Program-made: the position numbers and the translations under genes
Shown here: piece after piece, positions 1-7,928 of the stretch
Layout: each line of letters begins with the position of its first letter
Numbering within the stretch: the first letter of the stretch is position 1
From: D37C17 sp964551815
GTDB lineage: Bacteria; Fidelibacterota; Marinisomatia; SCGC-AAA003-L08; D37C17
Direction of reading: 5' to 3'
Length of the DNA: 64,000 nt
Assembly (NCBI GenBank): GCA_964551815.1
Contig: CAZKEL010000002.1
Coordinates: 1 to 64,000 of the forward strand
Notes under the pieces: model-generated
What the model was told of the DNA's origin: nothing
Databases searched by the model: none
Seen by the model: the letters and a program-made list of their open reading frames with translations, nothing else

Positions 1-130
1 ATTTTGACTTTAATTTATCACAAGGTGGGGATAAGGTCTGTAAATTTGACGAATTATTTTATTAAACCTCTTGGTAAAAATACCAAATACCCTGTAATCT
101 ATTCTATCTTATATTCAGAGAATAATAAGA

Positions 131-1174
131 ATGAAAATAATAATGAACATATTAACAATTTTGCGGTTCAGATTTTTTCTGCTTTCCATTTTTTTATTTA
201 CAAGTGGAATTGGCCTTGGAAATCAACCAATTGATCTTGATGAATTTGATGATTTAGAATTGAAACCCTTGGAAAGACAGCGAAATCAACCAACTAAATC
301 TAATGGTTCTGCTCAGCAATTAATTTTGTTTGATGATAATCTATATCTATTGGATGATGATTTTGATTTTGGTGAGGATGAGTTTGAGCTTCAAAAATTA
401 GAATTAAACCCCAATGATCTGGAAACGGCTAAAGAATATGAAGCTTTTCTAAACGCCTTTTTTGATAATGCAGTCCCGGTGGGATCATCTCTTTCACCAC
501 CTTCTTATTCAAACAACTATCAACAACAAGAAACCAGAAGCAGAAAGGATTCATTTTCCGATAACCGCAGCCGGTCTAATAAGCAGGAAAATAACAAGGT
601 TAAACCCTCACGGAAAGGGAGCGGAGTCAACATACCTGCTCCTTCCATGCCTACATTAAGACCAAAAGGAGGGAATTTAGGCATGGCAGTATCAGCAATT
701 GTTGGAGCTTCAATTCCTGTGGGACAAAATATAACCGGTGGCTATGGAGCAGGTTCAAATTTGGGCTTTCGTTTAGACACGCCTGTTTCCTTTAATATTG
801 CAGGAATGGAGGCAGGGGCAGGGCTGGAGGTGTATTTTTCTTCCTTCAGTGCAAAAGCCAGTAGTGGAAATAATTATCGCCTTACGAACATTGTTAGTAA
901 TGTATCAGTATTCCCCACAGACGTCATTGAACTTAAAACCGGAATAGGCATCACCCCTGCAACCATTGGAGATTTAAGTGCAATTTCACTATCTATTCCA
1001 GTTGATTTGAATTATTATCTCCCAATGGACTTATCGGGATACAATATTGCCCTTAATGTTCATGCCCAATATACCATGGGATTCCCTAATGATGGCAGTA
1101 CTGACTCGGGAGCAGGAGCAACTACCGAATTTTTAAATATTGGGTTACTCATTAATACTCCCTTTGTATTTTAA
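131..1174 (+). CDS. Secreted protein with C-terminal outer-membrane beta-barrel-like domain
   Basis: Function unknown. Residues 1-34 form a hydrophobic signal peptide, with an alternative ATG four codons in at 143. Residues 35-165 are low-complexity, acidic at first and then rich in Ser, Asn, Gln and Arg. Residues 175-347 alternate polar and hydrophobic residues with many glycines, as in an outer-membrane barrel, and the protein ends in Phe, the usual last residue of such barrels. I infer an outer-membrane protein with a disordered periplasmic or surface N-terminal region. It reads convergently into the Wzi-like gene, with a 4-base overlap of the stop codons and no room for a separate terminator. 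It may lie outside the polysaccharide operon. I do not recognise the family. Confidence 0.6.
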   Translation: MKIIMNILTILRFRFFLLSIFLFTSGIGLGNQPIDLDEFDDLELKPLERQRNQPTKSNGSAQQLILFDDNLYLLDDDFDFGEDEFELQKLELNPNDLETAKEYEAFLNAFFDNAVPVGSSLSPPSYSNNYQQQETRSRKDSFSDNRSRSNKQENNKVKPSRKGSGVNIPAPSMPTLRPKGGNLGMAVSAIVGASIPVGQNITGGYGAGSNLGFRLDTPVSFNIAGMEAGAGLEVYFSSFSAKASSGNNYRLTNIVSNVSVFPTDVIELKTGIGITPATIGDLSAISLSIPVDLNYYLPMDLSGYNIALNVHAQYTMGFPNDGSTDSGAGATTEFLNIGLLINTPFVF

Positions 1175-2547
1175 GTACTTACTTTATAGGTAATCGACAT
1201 TCCAAAAGAAGGAGAATTTTCTTCTTCTCCCTTCATCTCAATACTTAATAACCAGTCCTGACTGAATTGATAATTCAGTTTGAATTTGCTCTCCACAAAA
1301 GAGTTTGTGGATGATGGAAATTTTTCAAAGTTATAACCAAAATTCTCATCACACTGAACATGATCAGGCCATTCTTTCAACCTAGAAATGGAGTCACCCT
1401 CCCCATGCGCACCATATTGTAAAGAATACTCTAAACTCATTTCATTATTTATAAGGTACAATACCTGCCACTTAATTTGATGAGCATCTGGTCCCATTGA
1501 ATGGCCTATGGGAACTTCATTTTCAATCCAAACAGTAGAAGGATTACAATGGTTCCCTGTCCACCGATTTACTCTGGCATATTCAATATTAGCGAGAAAT
1601 TGATGCACCTTTCTGCTTATCCCTATAATTCCTCCTACTTGTGGTGGCGAGCCTCCATCTATTGCAAAATCATCTATTAGTAATTCAAAATAGGAAATCC
1701 AGTTATTCATTTTTAATTTTCCATCTAATAACCAGACTAAGTTAGCATTTATTCCTCGATTTTCTTCTGTTTCAAGAAGAACCGCTGCCGGTAGTATATA
1801 CCCAAACTCATCAGCACTCCAACTTTCATACACTCCAATTACCGCTTCGGTAAATCCAATATTCCATTGATTCGTATGAATTCCGTAGCGATGAAAGGTA
1901 ATAAATTTTTTCTCACCGCCAGATTTACTCAGCATCAATCCCCAATTAAACTGAAAATTTTTCTGCTCATGAAACCAATACCCATATTCCATTGGAGGGA
2001 TGGCTGCATTTAAAAATACCGATTCATTGGGTGACAAATAAAATGGATTTCCTCTGCCAATAGATAGATTTCCGTTTTTATAAGACCAGGTTAAGGTGGA
2101 CTGTTGCAAATATCCAACCCAACTTCCTGCAGTTATCCGTTGGGTTCCTTTAAAATTGCTATCTTCACTGCCCTTACTATCCAGTTCAAATTCATTTTGG
2201 ATTGATAGGTTTTTTAGCAGATTCAACTGAACAGAACCAAAAATCCGCATTTTTGAATTTCCTGCATTTGCAAGAGTAAATTCCGGGAAAATATCTGCAT
2301 TAAATACTCTTTCAGAATCAGACTGGAAAGAATAATAGGGTAAGAGATGAATAGATGAATCATCTCTGCTAAGGACAGGTCCTACTTTAGGATAGGATAA
2401 TGATGCGTCTATTAATTCCCCCCAATGCACATAAGAATAATACCCTCTTTGGGATGAAGTTATTGATTGAGTATGAGTTAAGGAGAGGGAAACAGCAAAA
2501 CAGGAGAGAAGTAGTCCTGTTTTACGAGACAGAAATTTTTCTAACAC
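1171..2547 (-). CDS. Capsule assembly Wzi-like outer-membrane protein
   Basis: Probably an outer-membrane barrel that holds capsule on the cell surface. Visible: a signal peptide of about 26 residues; short amphipathic strands throughout; a Gly-Arg-Gly-Asn motif near residue 164; an IPPMEYGYWF segment near 183; and an HRYGIHTNQWNIGFTEAVIG-type stretch near 219-238. This spacing resembles the Wzi/capsule-assembly family, whose members are about 450-500 residues. The start is GTG at 2547, overlapping the TAG stop of the upstream dehydratase by 7 bases. As the last gene of the minus-strand locus it fits a final surface-attachment step. The family assignment is by pattern only; a generic outer-membrane barrel is the alternative. 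Confidence 0.55.
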   Translation of the reverse strand: MLEKFLSRKTGLLLSCFAVSLSLTHTQSITSSQRGYYSYVHWGELIDASLSYPKVGPVLSRDDSSIHLLPYYSFQSDSERVFNADIFPEFTLANAGNSKMRIFGSVQLNLLKNLSIQNEFELDSKGSEDSNFKGTQRITAGSWVGYLQQSTLTWSYKNGNLSIGRGNPFYLSPNESVFLNAAIPPMEYGYWFHEQKNFQFNWGLMLSKSGGEKKFITFHRYGIHTNQWNIGFTEAVIGVYESWSADEFGYILPAAVLLETEENRGINANLVWLLDGKLKMNNWISYFELLIDDFAIDGGSPPQVGGIIGISRKVHQFLANIEYARVNRWTGNHCNPSTVWIENEVPIGHSMGPDAHQIKWQVLYLINNEMSLEYSLQYGAHGEGDSISRLKEWPDHVQCDENFGYNFEKFPSSTNSFVESKFKLNYQFSQDWLLSIEMKGEEENSPSFGMSITYKVST

Positions 2548-4466
2548 TCTGCAACATTTGTGTTGGTGTCTAATTTGACAGAAACATTAGACTGAGAGAA
2601 TTTCTCAATAGTCAGTTCGGGGTCCCATTCTACTACAGCTTCCTTTAAAATGGTTAATGCTTTGGTTCCGGCGAGACTTTCTACTGCATTCTTGATTGAC
2701 ATGGTAAATTTCTCAATTTTGTCCCATTCCAGAGAGGATTCTTCAGCTTTGAGAATTTGCGGATGGTCCGTGGAATATACATTATTACCAATAATGAGTT
2801 CTTCAGATAATTTTTCACCTGGACGAAGACCGGTTATTTTTATTTCTATATCTCCTTCAGGATGGTCGCTATCTCTTGGTTCAAATCCACTAAGATGAAT
2901 CATTTTCACCGCTAAATCCATTATTCGAATTGGGTTACCCATTTCCAAAACAAAAACATCACCGCCTTTCGCCATAGCTCCTGCCTGAATCACAAGTTCC
3001 ACAGCTTCTGGAATAGACATAAAGTATCGGGTCACATCGGGGTGGGTTACTGTTACAGGTCCCTTTTTCTTAATTTGCTGCCGAAAGAGGGGCACCACAG
3101 AACCGGCTGAGTCTAATACATTTCCAAAGCGTACCATTGAAAAACAAGTCCCATTAGATTTTTTATGAGCTCCCTGTAGTAATAATTCAGAAAACCGTTT
3201 TGTGGCTCCCATGATATTACTGGGTCTGACGGCTTTATCCGTACTAATCAATATAAATGTGTCAACGGATGTATCAATGGCAGCCTTCACACTATTATAA
3301 GTACCGATAATATTATTTTTTATGCCATCAATCGGATTCATTTCTACCAATGGAACATGTTTATATGCAGCTGCATGGTAAATGGTATGAATTTCGTAAG
3401 TTAACAGTGCATCTTTTAATTTCATCTGATCCAATACTGAAGATAAAAGGGGATGTATTTCTACAAATCCTGATAATTCTTTTAATTCAGAGTGAACTTT
3501 ATATAATGCAAATTCATTGTTTTCATAGAGAACGAGCTTTTTAGGATTCAGTTTAATTATTTGCTTACAAAGTTCACCCCCTATTGATCCTCCTGCGCCT
3601 GTCACAAGCACATGTTTGCCCTTTACATTTTTTTCCAATAAGTTTCTGTTTGGTTCAACAGGATCTCTCCCTAAAATATCTTCCACATCAACAGCATGTA
3701 CTTGTTGAAGATTAAAGTTTCCTGAAATCAAATGTTCAATACTGGCTATCATTTTAACTTCGACTGGATATTTAGAAATTTTCTGTAAAATTTTTCGCCT
3801 TTCTTTTTCAGAAATCCCCAAAATTGCCAATAGAACCAGTTTAATATTCTTCTTTTTAATTATATCACCCAATTCCTCTGATGAATTTACCCACATAGAA
3901 TTAACAACCGTTCCCCACTTTGAAGGCGAATCATCAAATAATGCTACGGGAACATATTCTGAACTTGAGCGGAGATTATCAATTACCTGTGAGCCTACCT
4001 CCCCTGCTCCAAAAATTCCTATAGGTTTCTTGATGGGTTCTGTCAAATACAATACAGACTTCATAATATATCTGCTGGAAATGATGACTAAGATAGAGAC
4101 AAACCAAAAAATCATAATAGTAGATCTAGGGAAATAAATGTCTCTTATAAACATTAGAAGGGTTCCCATACATAAGCTTGCCAGGGTAACCGCTTTAAAG
4201 GTAGCAACTATCACCTGGTACCCCATGTATTTCAATACTGCCCGGTACAATCCATAGTGAATAAATAGTGGTATGGAAACCAGGGGGATTAGCACTAAGA
4301 GCCACCAATTGGAGGTCCAATATTGTACGGGCCACAAATTACTAAGACGCAGAGCAAGGGCAACCCAAAGAGAAAAGGGTAATAGAATTGAATCAGCCAC
4401 AATCATCATCAATTGTTTCTGTCTTCTCTTTAATTGTTTAATACTATTTATAATATGGAATAACAT
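2541..4466 (-). CDS. Membrane-bound UDP-sugar 4,6-dehydratase (PglF/WbpM/CapD family)
   Basis: Predicted to convert UDP-GlcNAc to a UDP-4-keto-6-deoxy sugar, the entry step to bacillosamine- or QuiNAc4N-type sugars. Residues 1-140 contain about four membrane helices. A first Rossmann motif GAGEVG lies at 153 and a second, TGAGGSIG, at 289. HAAAYKHVP is at 364. The active-site region STDKAVRPSNIMGATK spans 408-423, where Met419 takes the place of the usual catalytic Tyr before Lys423. That Ser-Met-Lys arrangement is known for the large membrane forms such as WbpM and PglF. The full length of 641 residues matches the family. The start ATG shares one base with the TAA of the PglC-like gene (TAATG), so the two are probably translationally coupled. 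Confidence 0.9.
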   Translation of the reverse strand: MLFHIINSIKQLKRRQKQLMMIVADSILLPFSLWVALALRLSNLWPVQYWTSNWWLLVLIPLVSIPLFIHYGLYRAVLKYMGYQVIVATFKAVTLASLCMGTLLMFIRDIYFPRSTIMIFWFVSILVIISSRYIMKSVLYLTEPIKKPIGIFGAGEVGSQVIDNLRSSSEYVPVALFDDSPSKWGTVVNSMWVNSSEELGDIIKKKNIKLVLLAILGISEKERRKILQKISKYPVEVKMIASIEHLISGNFNLQQVHAVDVEDILGRDPVEPNRNLLEKNVKGKHVLVTGAGGSIGGELCKQIIKLNPKKLVLYENNEFALYKVHSELKELSGFVEIHPLLSSVLDQMKLKDALLTYEIHTIYHAAAYKHVPLVEMNPIDGIKNNIIGTYNSVKAAIDTSVDTFILISTDKAVRPSNIMGATKRFSELLLQGAHKKSNGTCFSMVRFGNVLDSAGSVVPLFRQQIKKKGPVTVTHPDVTRYFMSIPEAVELVIQAGAMAKGGDVFVLEMGNPIRIMDLAVKMIHLSGFEPRDSDHPEGDIEIKITGLRPGEKLSEELIIGNNVYSTDHPQILKAEESSLEWDKIEKFTMSIKNAVESLAGTKALTILKEAVVEWDPELTIEKFSQSNVSVKLDTNTNVAEC

Positions 4467-5128
4467 TAAAAAATCTTTCTTAAAAATAAGTTGTTTAATT
4501 TATTCCTAATTTCTCTATCAACTGAAGGTAAAAAGTAACGGCTGAGAATTCGCAGCACCATAATATGATGGATAAAGGAAAACAATGTGAGGAGGAGTAT
4601 CATTCCCTTTCCAATTACTGAATTATTACTGCTATACTTTACAGTAATTTCAGATTTAAGGGGTAAAATTTCCTTTTCATACATCATGAAATCAGTAATT
4701 TTAAATAATTTAGCTTCATCCTTAAAGAGAATGGAATTAATATCGGTAATCCCGGGTTTTATGTGATCTAAATATTTAAAATATTGTTGGTTGCGTTCCA
4801 CAATTTGAATAGATTCAGGACGGGGACCAACGAATGACATTTCTCCCGAAATTATGTTGATCAATTGCGGTAGTTCATCCAATTTAAATAGTCTGAGTAC
4901 TTTTCCCAACCCGGTTATTCTTTCATCTTCATGAAGGGTTATTGGAGATCCCGTACCACTTTTCATGGTTCTGAATTTATGAATGCTTATCCTATTAAAC
5001 TTTAACCCATATCTTTTATGAGAGAAAAATACTGGCTTACCGTCCAATATCAAAATAAGGAGGGTTATTAATCCAAATAACGGGCTCAGAATAATTATAA
5101 GGATAAATGCAAAGAATCTTTCAAACAA
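4466..5128 (-). CDS. Initiating sugar-phosphate transferase (PglC-like, PF02397)
   Basis: Transfers a sugar-1-phosphate from a UDP-sugar to undecaprenyl phosphate at the inner membrane, the first step of repeat-unit assembly. A membrane helix lies at residues 5-28, KFRTM at 51-55, the catalytic Asp-Glu pair in LDELPQ at 84-85 and SFVGPRPE at 98-105. It is the short form without the extra helices of WcaJ/WbaP. The start appears to be TTG at 5128, immediately after the in-frame TAA stop of the aminotransferase. The next in-frame ATG is in KFRTM, too late for a functional protein. At 220 residues it is slightly longer than PglC; the extra C-terminal part is hydrophobic and basic. Confidence 0.88.
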   Translation of the reverse strand: MFERFFAFILIIILSPLFGLITLLILILDGKPVFFSHKRYGLKFNRISIHKFRTMKSGTGSPITLHEDERITGLGKVLRLFKLDELPQLINIISGEMSFVGPRPESIQIVERNQQYFKYLDHIKPGITDINSILFKDEAKLFKITDFMMYEKEILPLKSEITVKYSSNNSVIGKGMILLLTLFSFIHHIMVLRILSRYFLPSVDREIRNKLNNLFLRKIF

Positions 5129-6259
5129 TTAAAATGAATCCAGGTTTTTAGTACCTTCCAGAACAGCATCAATAATATACCCTACTTCATCATCCTGTAA
5201 TCCTGGATATATTGGTAAAGATAAGGACTGATTATAGATTTGGTTTGCATTAGTAAATTGGCTTGAGTCCACTCCCAATTTTTTTTGATAGTATGAGTGA
5301 TGGTGTAATGGAATGAAATGTACGGAAGTATGAATGCCTTTTCTTTTTAGCATCTGATGCAATTCATCTCTGTTATTAACTTTTATAATAAAAAGGTGCC
5401 AGGAAGATTGTACATTTTCAGTTGGAGTAAGTACTTTTATTTTTTCTGAAAATCCCTGCAGGTACATATTTGCTATTTCTTCCCTCCTTTTTTGCATAAA
5501 CTGAATTTTTTCTAATTGAACTAATCCCAAAGCGGATTGCAGATCAGTAGTATTATATTTAAAACCCAAATCAACAATGTCATAAAACCAATCATTTTCG
5601 CCGGAATATCGATTCCATGCATCTCCGGAAATTCCATGAAGTCTCTTTATTTTAATCTTTTCAGCAATACTGGAATCATCAGTGGTAACCATACCCCCCT
5701 CCCCTGTCGTCATGGTTTTTGTCGCATAAAAACTAAAGCAGGCTGTAGTCCCGATATTTCCAATGGATTTTCCCTCATAAGTGGAAGGGAGGGCATGCGC
5801 TGCATCTTCCACTACAAACAGAGAGTGCTCCTTTGCGATATCCATAATGGATGTCATATCACAAGGGATTCCAGCAAAATGAACGGGGATGATCGCCTTA
5901 GTTCGAGGAGTTATTAATTCTGAAATCATCTCTGGATCAACGTTATGAGTCCTCTGATCAATATCACATAAAACCGGGGTTGCTCCTGTATAGAGAACCA
6001 CTTCAGCGGTAGAGGTAAAGGTATTTACCGGCAGGATAACTTCATCTTTCTCGCCAATATCCAAAGCCAATAAGGAGAGATGTAAAGCTGCTGTTGCGGA
6101 ATTGCAGGAAATTGCATATTTTGCTCCAATAAATTCCCTGAACCTATTTTCAAATTCTATCGTTTTAGGACCCATGGTAAGCCAGCCGGACGAAAGCGCA
6201 TCTTGGACCGCCTTGATCTCTCTATCATCTAAACAGGGCTTATGAAATGGAATGTTCAT
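5129..6259 (-). CDS. DegT/DnrJ/EryC1-family sugar aminotransferase (PglE-like)
   Basis: PLP-dependent aminotransferase expected to aminate a UDP-4-keto-6-deoxy sugar made by the PglF-like enzyme two genes downstream. With the ATG at 6259 the protein begins MNIPFHKP, the normal N-terminus of the family, and has 376 residues. EDAAHA (PLP-ring Asp) is near 151 and the PLP lysine in FYATKTMTTGEGGM is Lys181. A longer reading from 6319 only adds residues that overlap the upstream gene. The true start overlaps the ExoA-like gene by 20 bases. The neighbours encode a dehydratase and an initiating transferase, suggesting a PglF-PglE-PglC-type route to a 4-amino-sugar primer. The exact sugar cannot be told from sequence. 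Confidence 0.87.
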   Translation of the reverse strand: MNIPFHKPCLDDREIKAVQDALSSGWLTMGPKTIEFENRFREFIGAKYAISCNSATAALHLSLLALDIGEKDEVILPVNTFTSTAEVVLYTGATPVLCDIDQRTHNVDPEMISELITPRTKAIIPVHFAGIPCDMTSIMDIAKEHSLFVVEDAAHALPSTYEGKSIGNIGTTACFSFYATKTMTTGEGGMVTTDDSSIAEKIKIKRLHGISGDAWNRYSGENDWFYDIVDLGFKYNTTDLQSALGLVQLEKIQFMQKRREEIANMYLQGFSEKIKVLTPTENVQSSWHLFIIKVNNRDELHQMLKRKGIHTSVHFIPLHHHSYYQKKLGVDSSQFTNANQIYNQSLSLPIYPGLQDDEVGYIIDAVLEGTKNLDSF

Positions 6260-7298
6260 TGGTAAGATTATTTGTGTGTTGGCTGAACAATTCTGCGTCA
6301 AAATGGGTATCCATGACACAATTATTTTTCCATTTGGTTATAAATTTTAAAAGACCAGCTAAAAATCCTAATCCGTAGGCAAAATGTATCATTACGGTTG
6401 CGATAAATATAAAGGGAATCTCAACCATTTTTTTTGAAATAATTATAGATGACAAAAAATTTAACAATGAATATAATCCAAAACAGATGATAAACAAATT
6501 CCAATTCGAAGATACAATACCGGATATAATTCCCATGAAAATAACAAAAACAAAAACAGAAGGAATTATGTGGCGGATAGAATACACAGAATTTCTTTTT
6601 TGTATTCCTCTTACTTTATATAGACCATAATTAAAATATTGTTTAAACAGATGTACATAATTTGATCGTGAATAATATTTCACAGAAAGAGCAGGATTCA
6701 ATAAAATTGTACCATTGGACTGGATAATTCGAAAATTAAATTCATCATCCTGATTACAGATCATTTCTTCGTCATATCCACCTACAGAAGGAAATATATC
6801 CCGACGATGCAAACCGAAAGCCAGAGTATCAACTTTTATAGGTGTCCCGTTCTGAATCGTCCTAAAGGAAACACCTCCAATACCAAAAAGGGAAGATTGG
6901 GCAGCAGCTATTGCATTTCCAATCATTCCATCTGAAATAGTTTCTATTCTTCCTCCACAAATTGAGGCATTTTCTTCAATTAAAAGGCGGTAACAATTTT
7001 CGATATAATTTGCTGGTAATTCACAATGGCCGTCAACTCTTAGAATATATTTCCCTTTGGCTTGGTTCAATGCAAGATTAAATCCAGAAGATACAATTTT
7101 ACTCTCATTTTGAATCACTTTAATGTTAGAATGTTTTACTGATATTTTGGTCAGAAATTCAAAGGTGCCATCCGTTGAATTACCATCTGCAACTATAATC
7201 TCAATGGAATTTTTAGGTGTGGATTGGTTTAAGACTGAAGTGATTGCTTTTGATATATATCCAATCTCATTTCTAACAGGCATGATAATGGATACCAT
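6240..7298 (-). CDS. GT2 glycosyltransferase with C-terminal membrane segments (ExoA-like)
   Basis: A GT-A fold transferase. The N-terminus MVSIIMPVRNE is typical, EIIVADGNSTDGT follows, and the DxD-type metal site lies in RVDGHCELP near residue 90. Residues from about 245 to 330 are strongly hydrophobic, giving two or three membrane helices, as in succinoglycan ExoA-like enzymes. The start is the ATG at 7298; a TTG directly before it is also open. About 40 bases separate it from the lipoprotein gene upstream, so it may be in the same transcript. It probably adds a sugar to a lipid-linked intermediate at the cytoplasmic face. Donor and acceptor are unknown. Confidence 0.85.
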   Translation of the reverse strand: MVSIIMPVRNEIGYISKAITSVLNQSTPKNSIEIIVADGNSTDGTFEFLTKISVKHSNIKVIQNESKIVSSGFNLALNQAKGKYILRVDGHCELPANYIENCYRLLIEENASICGGRIETISDGMIGNAIAAAQSSLFGIGGVSFRTIQNGTPIKVDTLAFGLHRRDIFPSVGGYDEEMICNQDDEFNFRIIQSNGTILLNPALSVKYYSRSNYVHLFKQYFNYGLYKVRGIQKRNSVYSIRHIIPSVFVFVIFMGIISGIVSSNWNLFIICFGLYSLLNFLSSIIISKKMVEIPFIFIATVMIHFAYGLGFLAGLLKFITKWKNNCVMDTHFDAELFSQHTNNLTNEHSIS

Positions 7299-7341
7299 CA
7301 AATACTAAACAGAAATTCTTCTTATGAGGTAGTGGTTAAAT

Positions 7342-7920
7342 CTAAGGTCCTACAGAGGCAGGATCAAAATTGAGGGGGAAACAAAAATCATTTCTCCAGG
7401 AAAATTCACCAAAATCATACTGGTCTGATTCGTTGGTGGGGTGTTTATCTATATAACATACACCAGGAGAAGCAAATCCTTCCCAGTTTACTTCACTACC
7501 GTTGGCATCATACATTATTATATCTGCTAAATAGATTGTAGTGTATTTATATGTATTTTCAGAACCCTGAAAGTAAAGAGTTATCAAATCCCCTGAAGAT
7601 GAAATATTACCTGTCAATAAAAAGGAAGTGCCTATCGTAGTAGAAGCAGATTCAGAAGCCCATGCCACTGAATACTCTCCGGCAGTATAACTTGAATAGG
7701 ATATTGCATCAGGATTATATATAACTTCAAATCCCAGGATGCTTACAGTTTCAGGAAAATTTTTGGCTGAAATGGATAGAGCCAGTTTATCGGACATAGT
7801 TAGTTTTATGCCAGTGAAGTAGAGGGGGCTATCAGGGTTATCCTCACTAGCTACAGAAGTACTGTCTCCACCGCAGGAGGTATAGAATAAAATGGTAAAT
7901 ATAAATATGAATTTCTTCAT
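7342..7920 (-). CDS. Cohesin-like domain lipoprotein
   Basis: Short exported protein. MKKFIFIFTILFYTSCGG is a signal peptide with a probable lipobox cysteine at 16, although the lipobox is not a strong consensus. Residues 27-150 look like a cohesin-type beta-sandwich: a strand of LALSISAKN type, then GFEVIYNPDAISY (the FxLxYDP-like cohesin signature), alternating strands, and a GDLITLYFQG segment matching the G.L..L.F motif. It starts 8 bases after the dockerin-bearing gene ends, behind an AAGAAG ribosome site, so the two are certainly cotranscribed. I infer a membrane-anchored receptor for the dockerin-like region next door. The fold call is by motif only; a carbohydrate-binding sandwich is the alternative. 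Confidence 0.55.
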   Translation of the reverse strand: MKKFIFIFTILFYTSCGGDSTSVASEDNPDSPLYFTGIKLTMSDKLALSISAKNFPETVSILGFEVIYNPDAISYSSYTAGEYSVAWASESASTTIGTSFLLTGNISSSGDLITLYFQGSENTYKYTTIYLADIIMYDANGSEVNWEGFASPGVCYIDKHPTNESDQYDFGEFSWRNDFCFPLNFDPASVGP

Positions 7921-7928
7921 AATACTTC

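Noticed and set aside
4..234. Plus-strand open frame of 76 codons before the barrel gene
   Set aside because: Overlaps the start of the better-supported secreted protein in another frame and has no ribosome site or recognisable content.
462..659. Plus-strand frame inside the barrel gene
   Set aside because: Shadow of the real gene; no features of its own.
6260..6319. Longer start for the PglE-like aminotransferase
   Set aside because: Adds residues not typical of the family and increases overlap with the upstream gene; MNIPFHKP at 6259 is the usual start.
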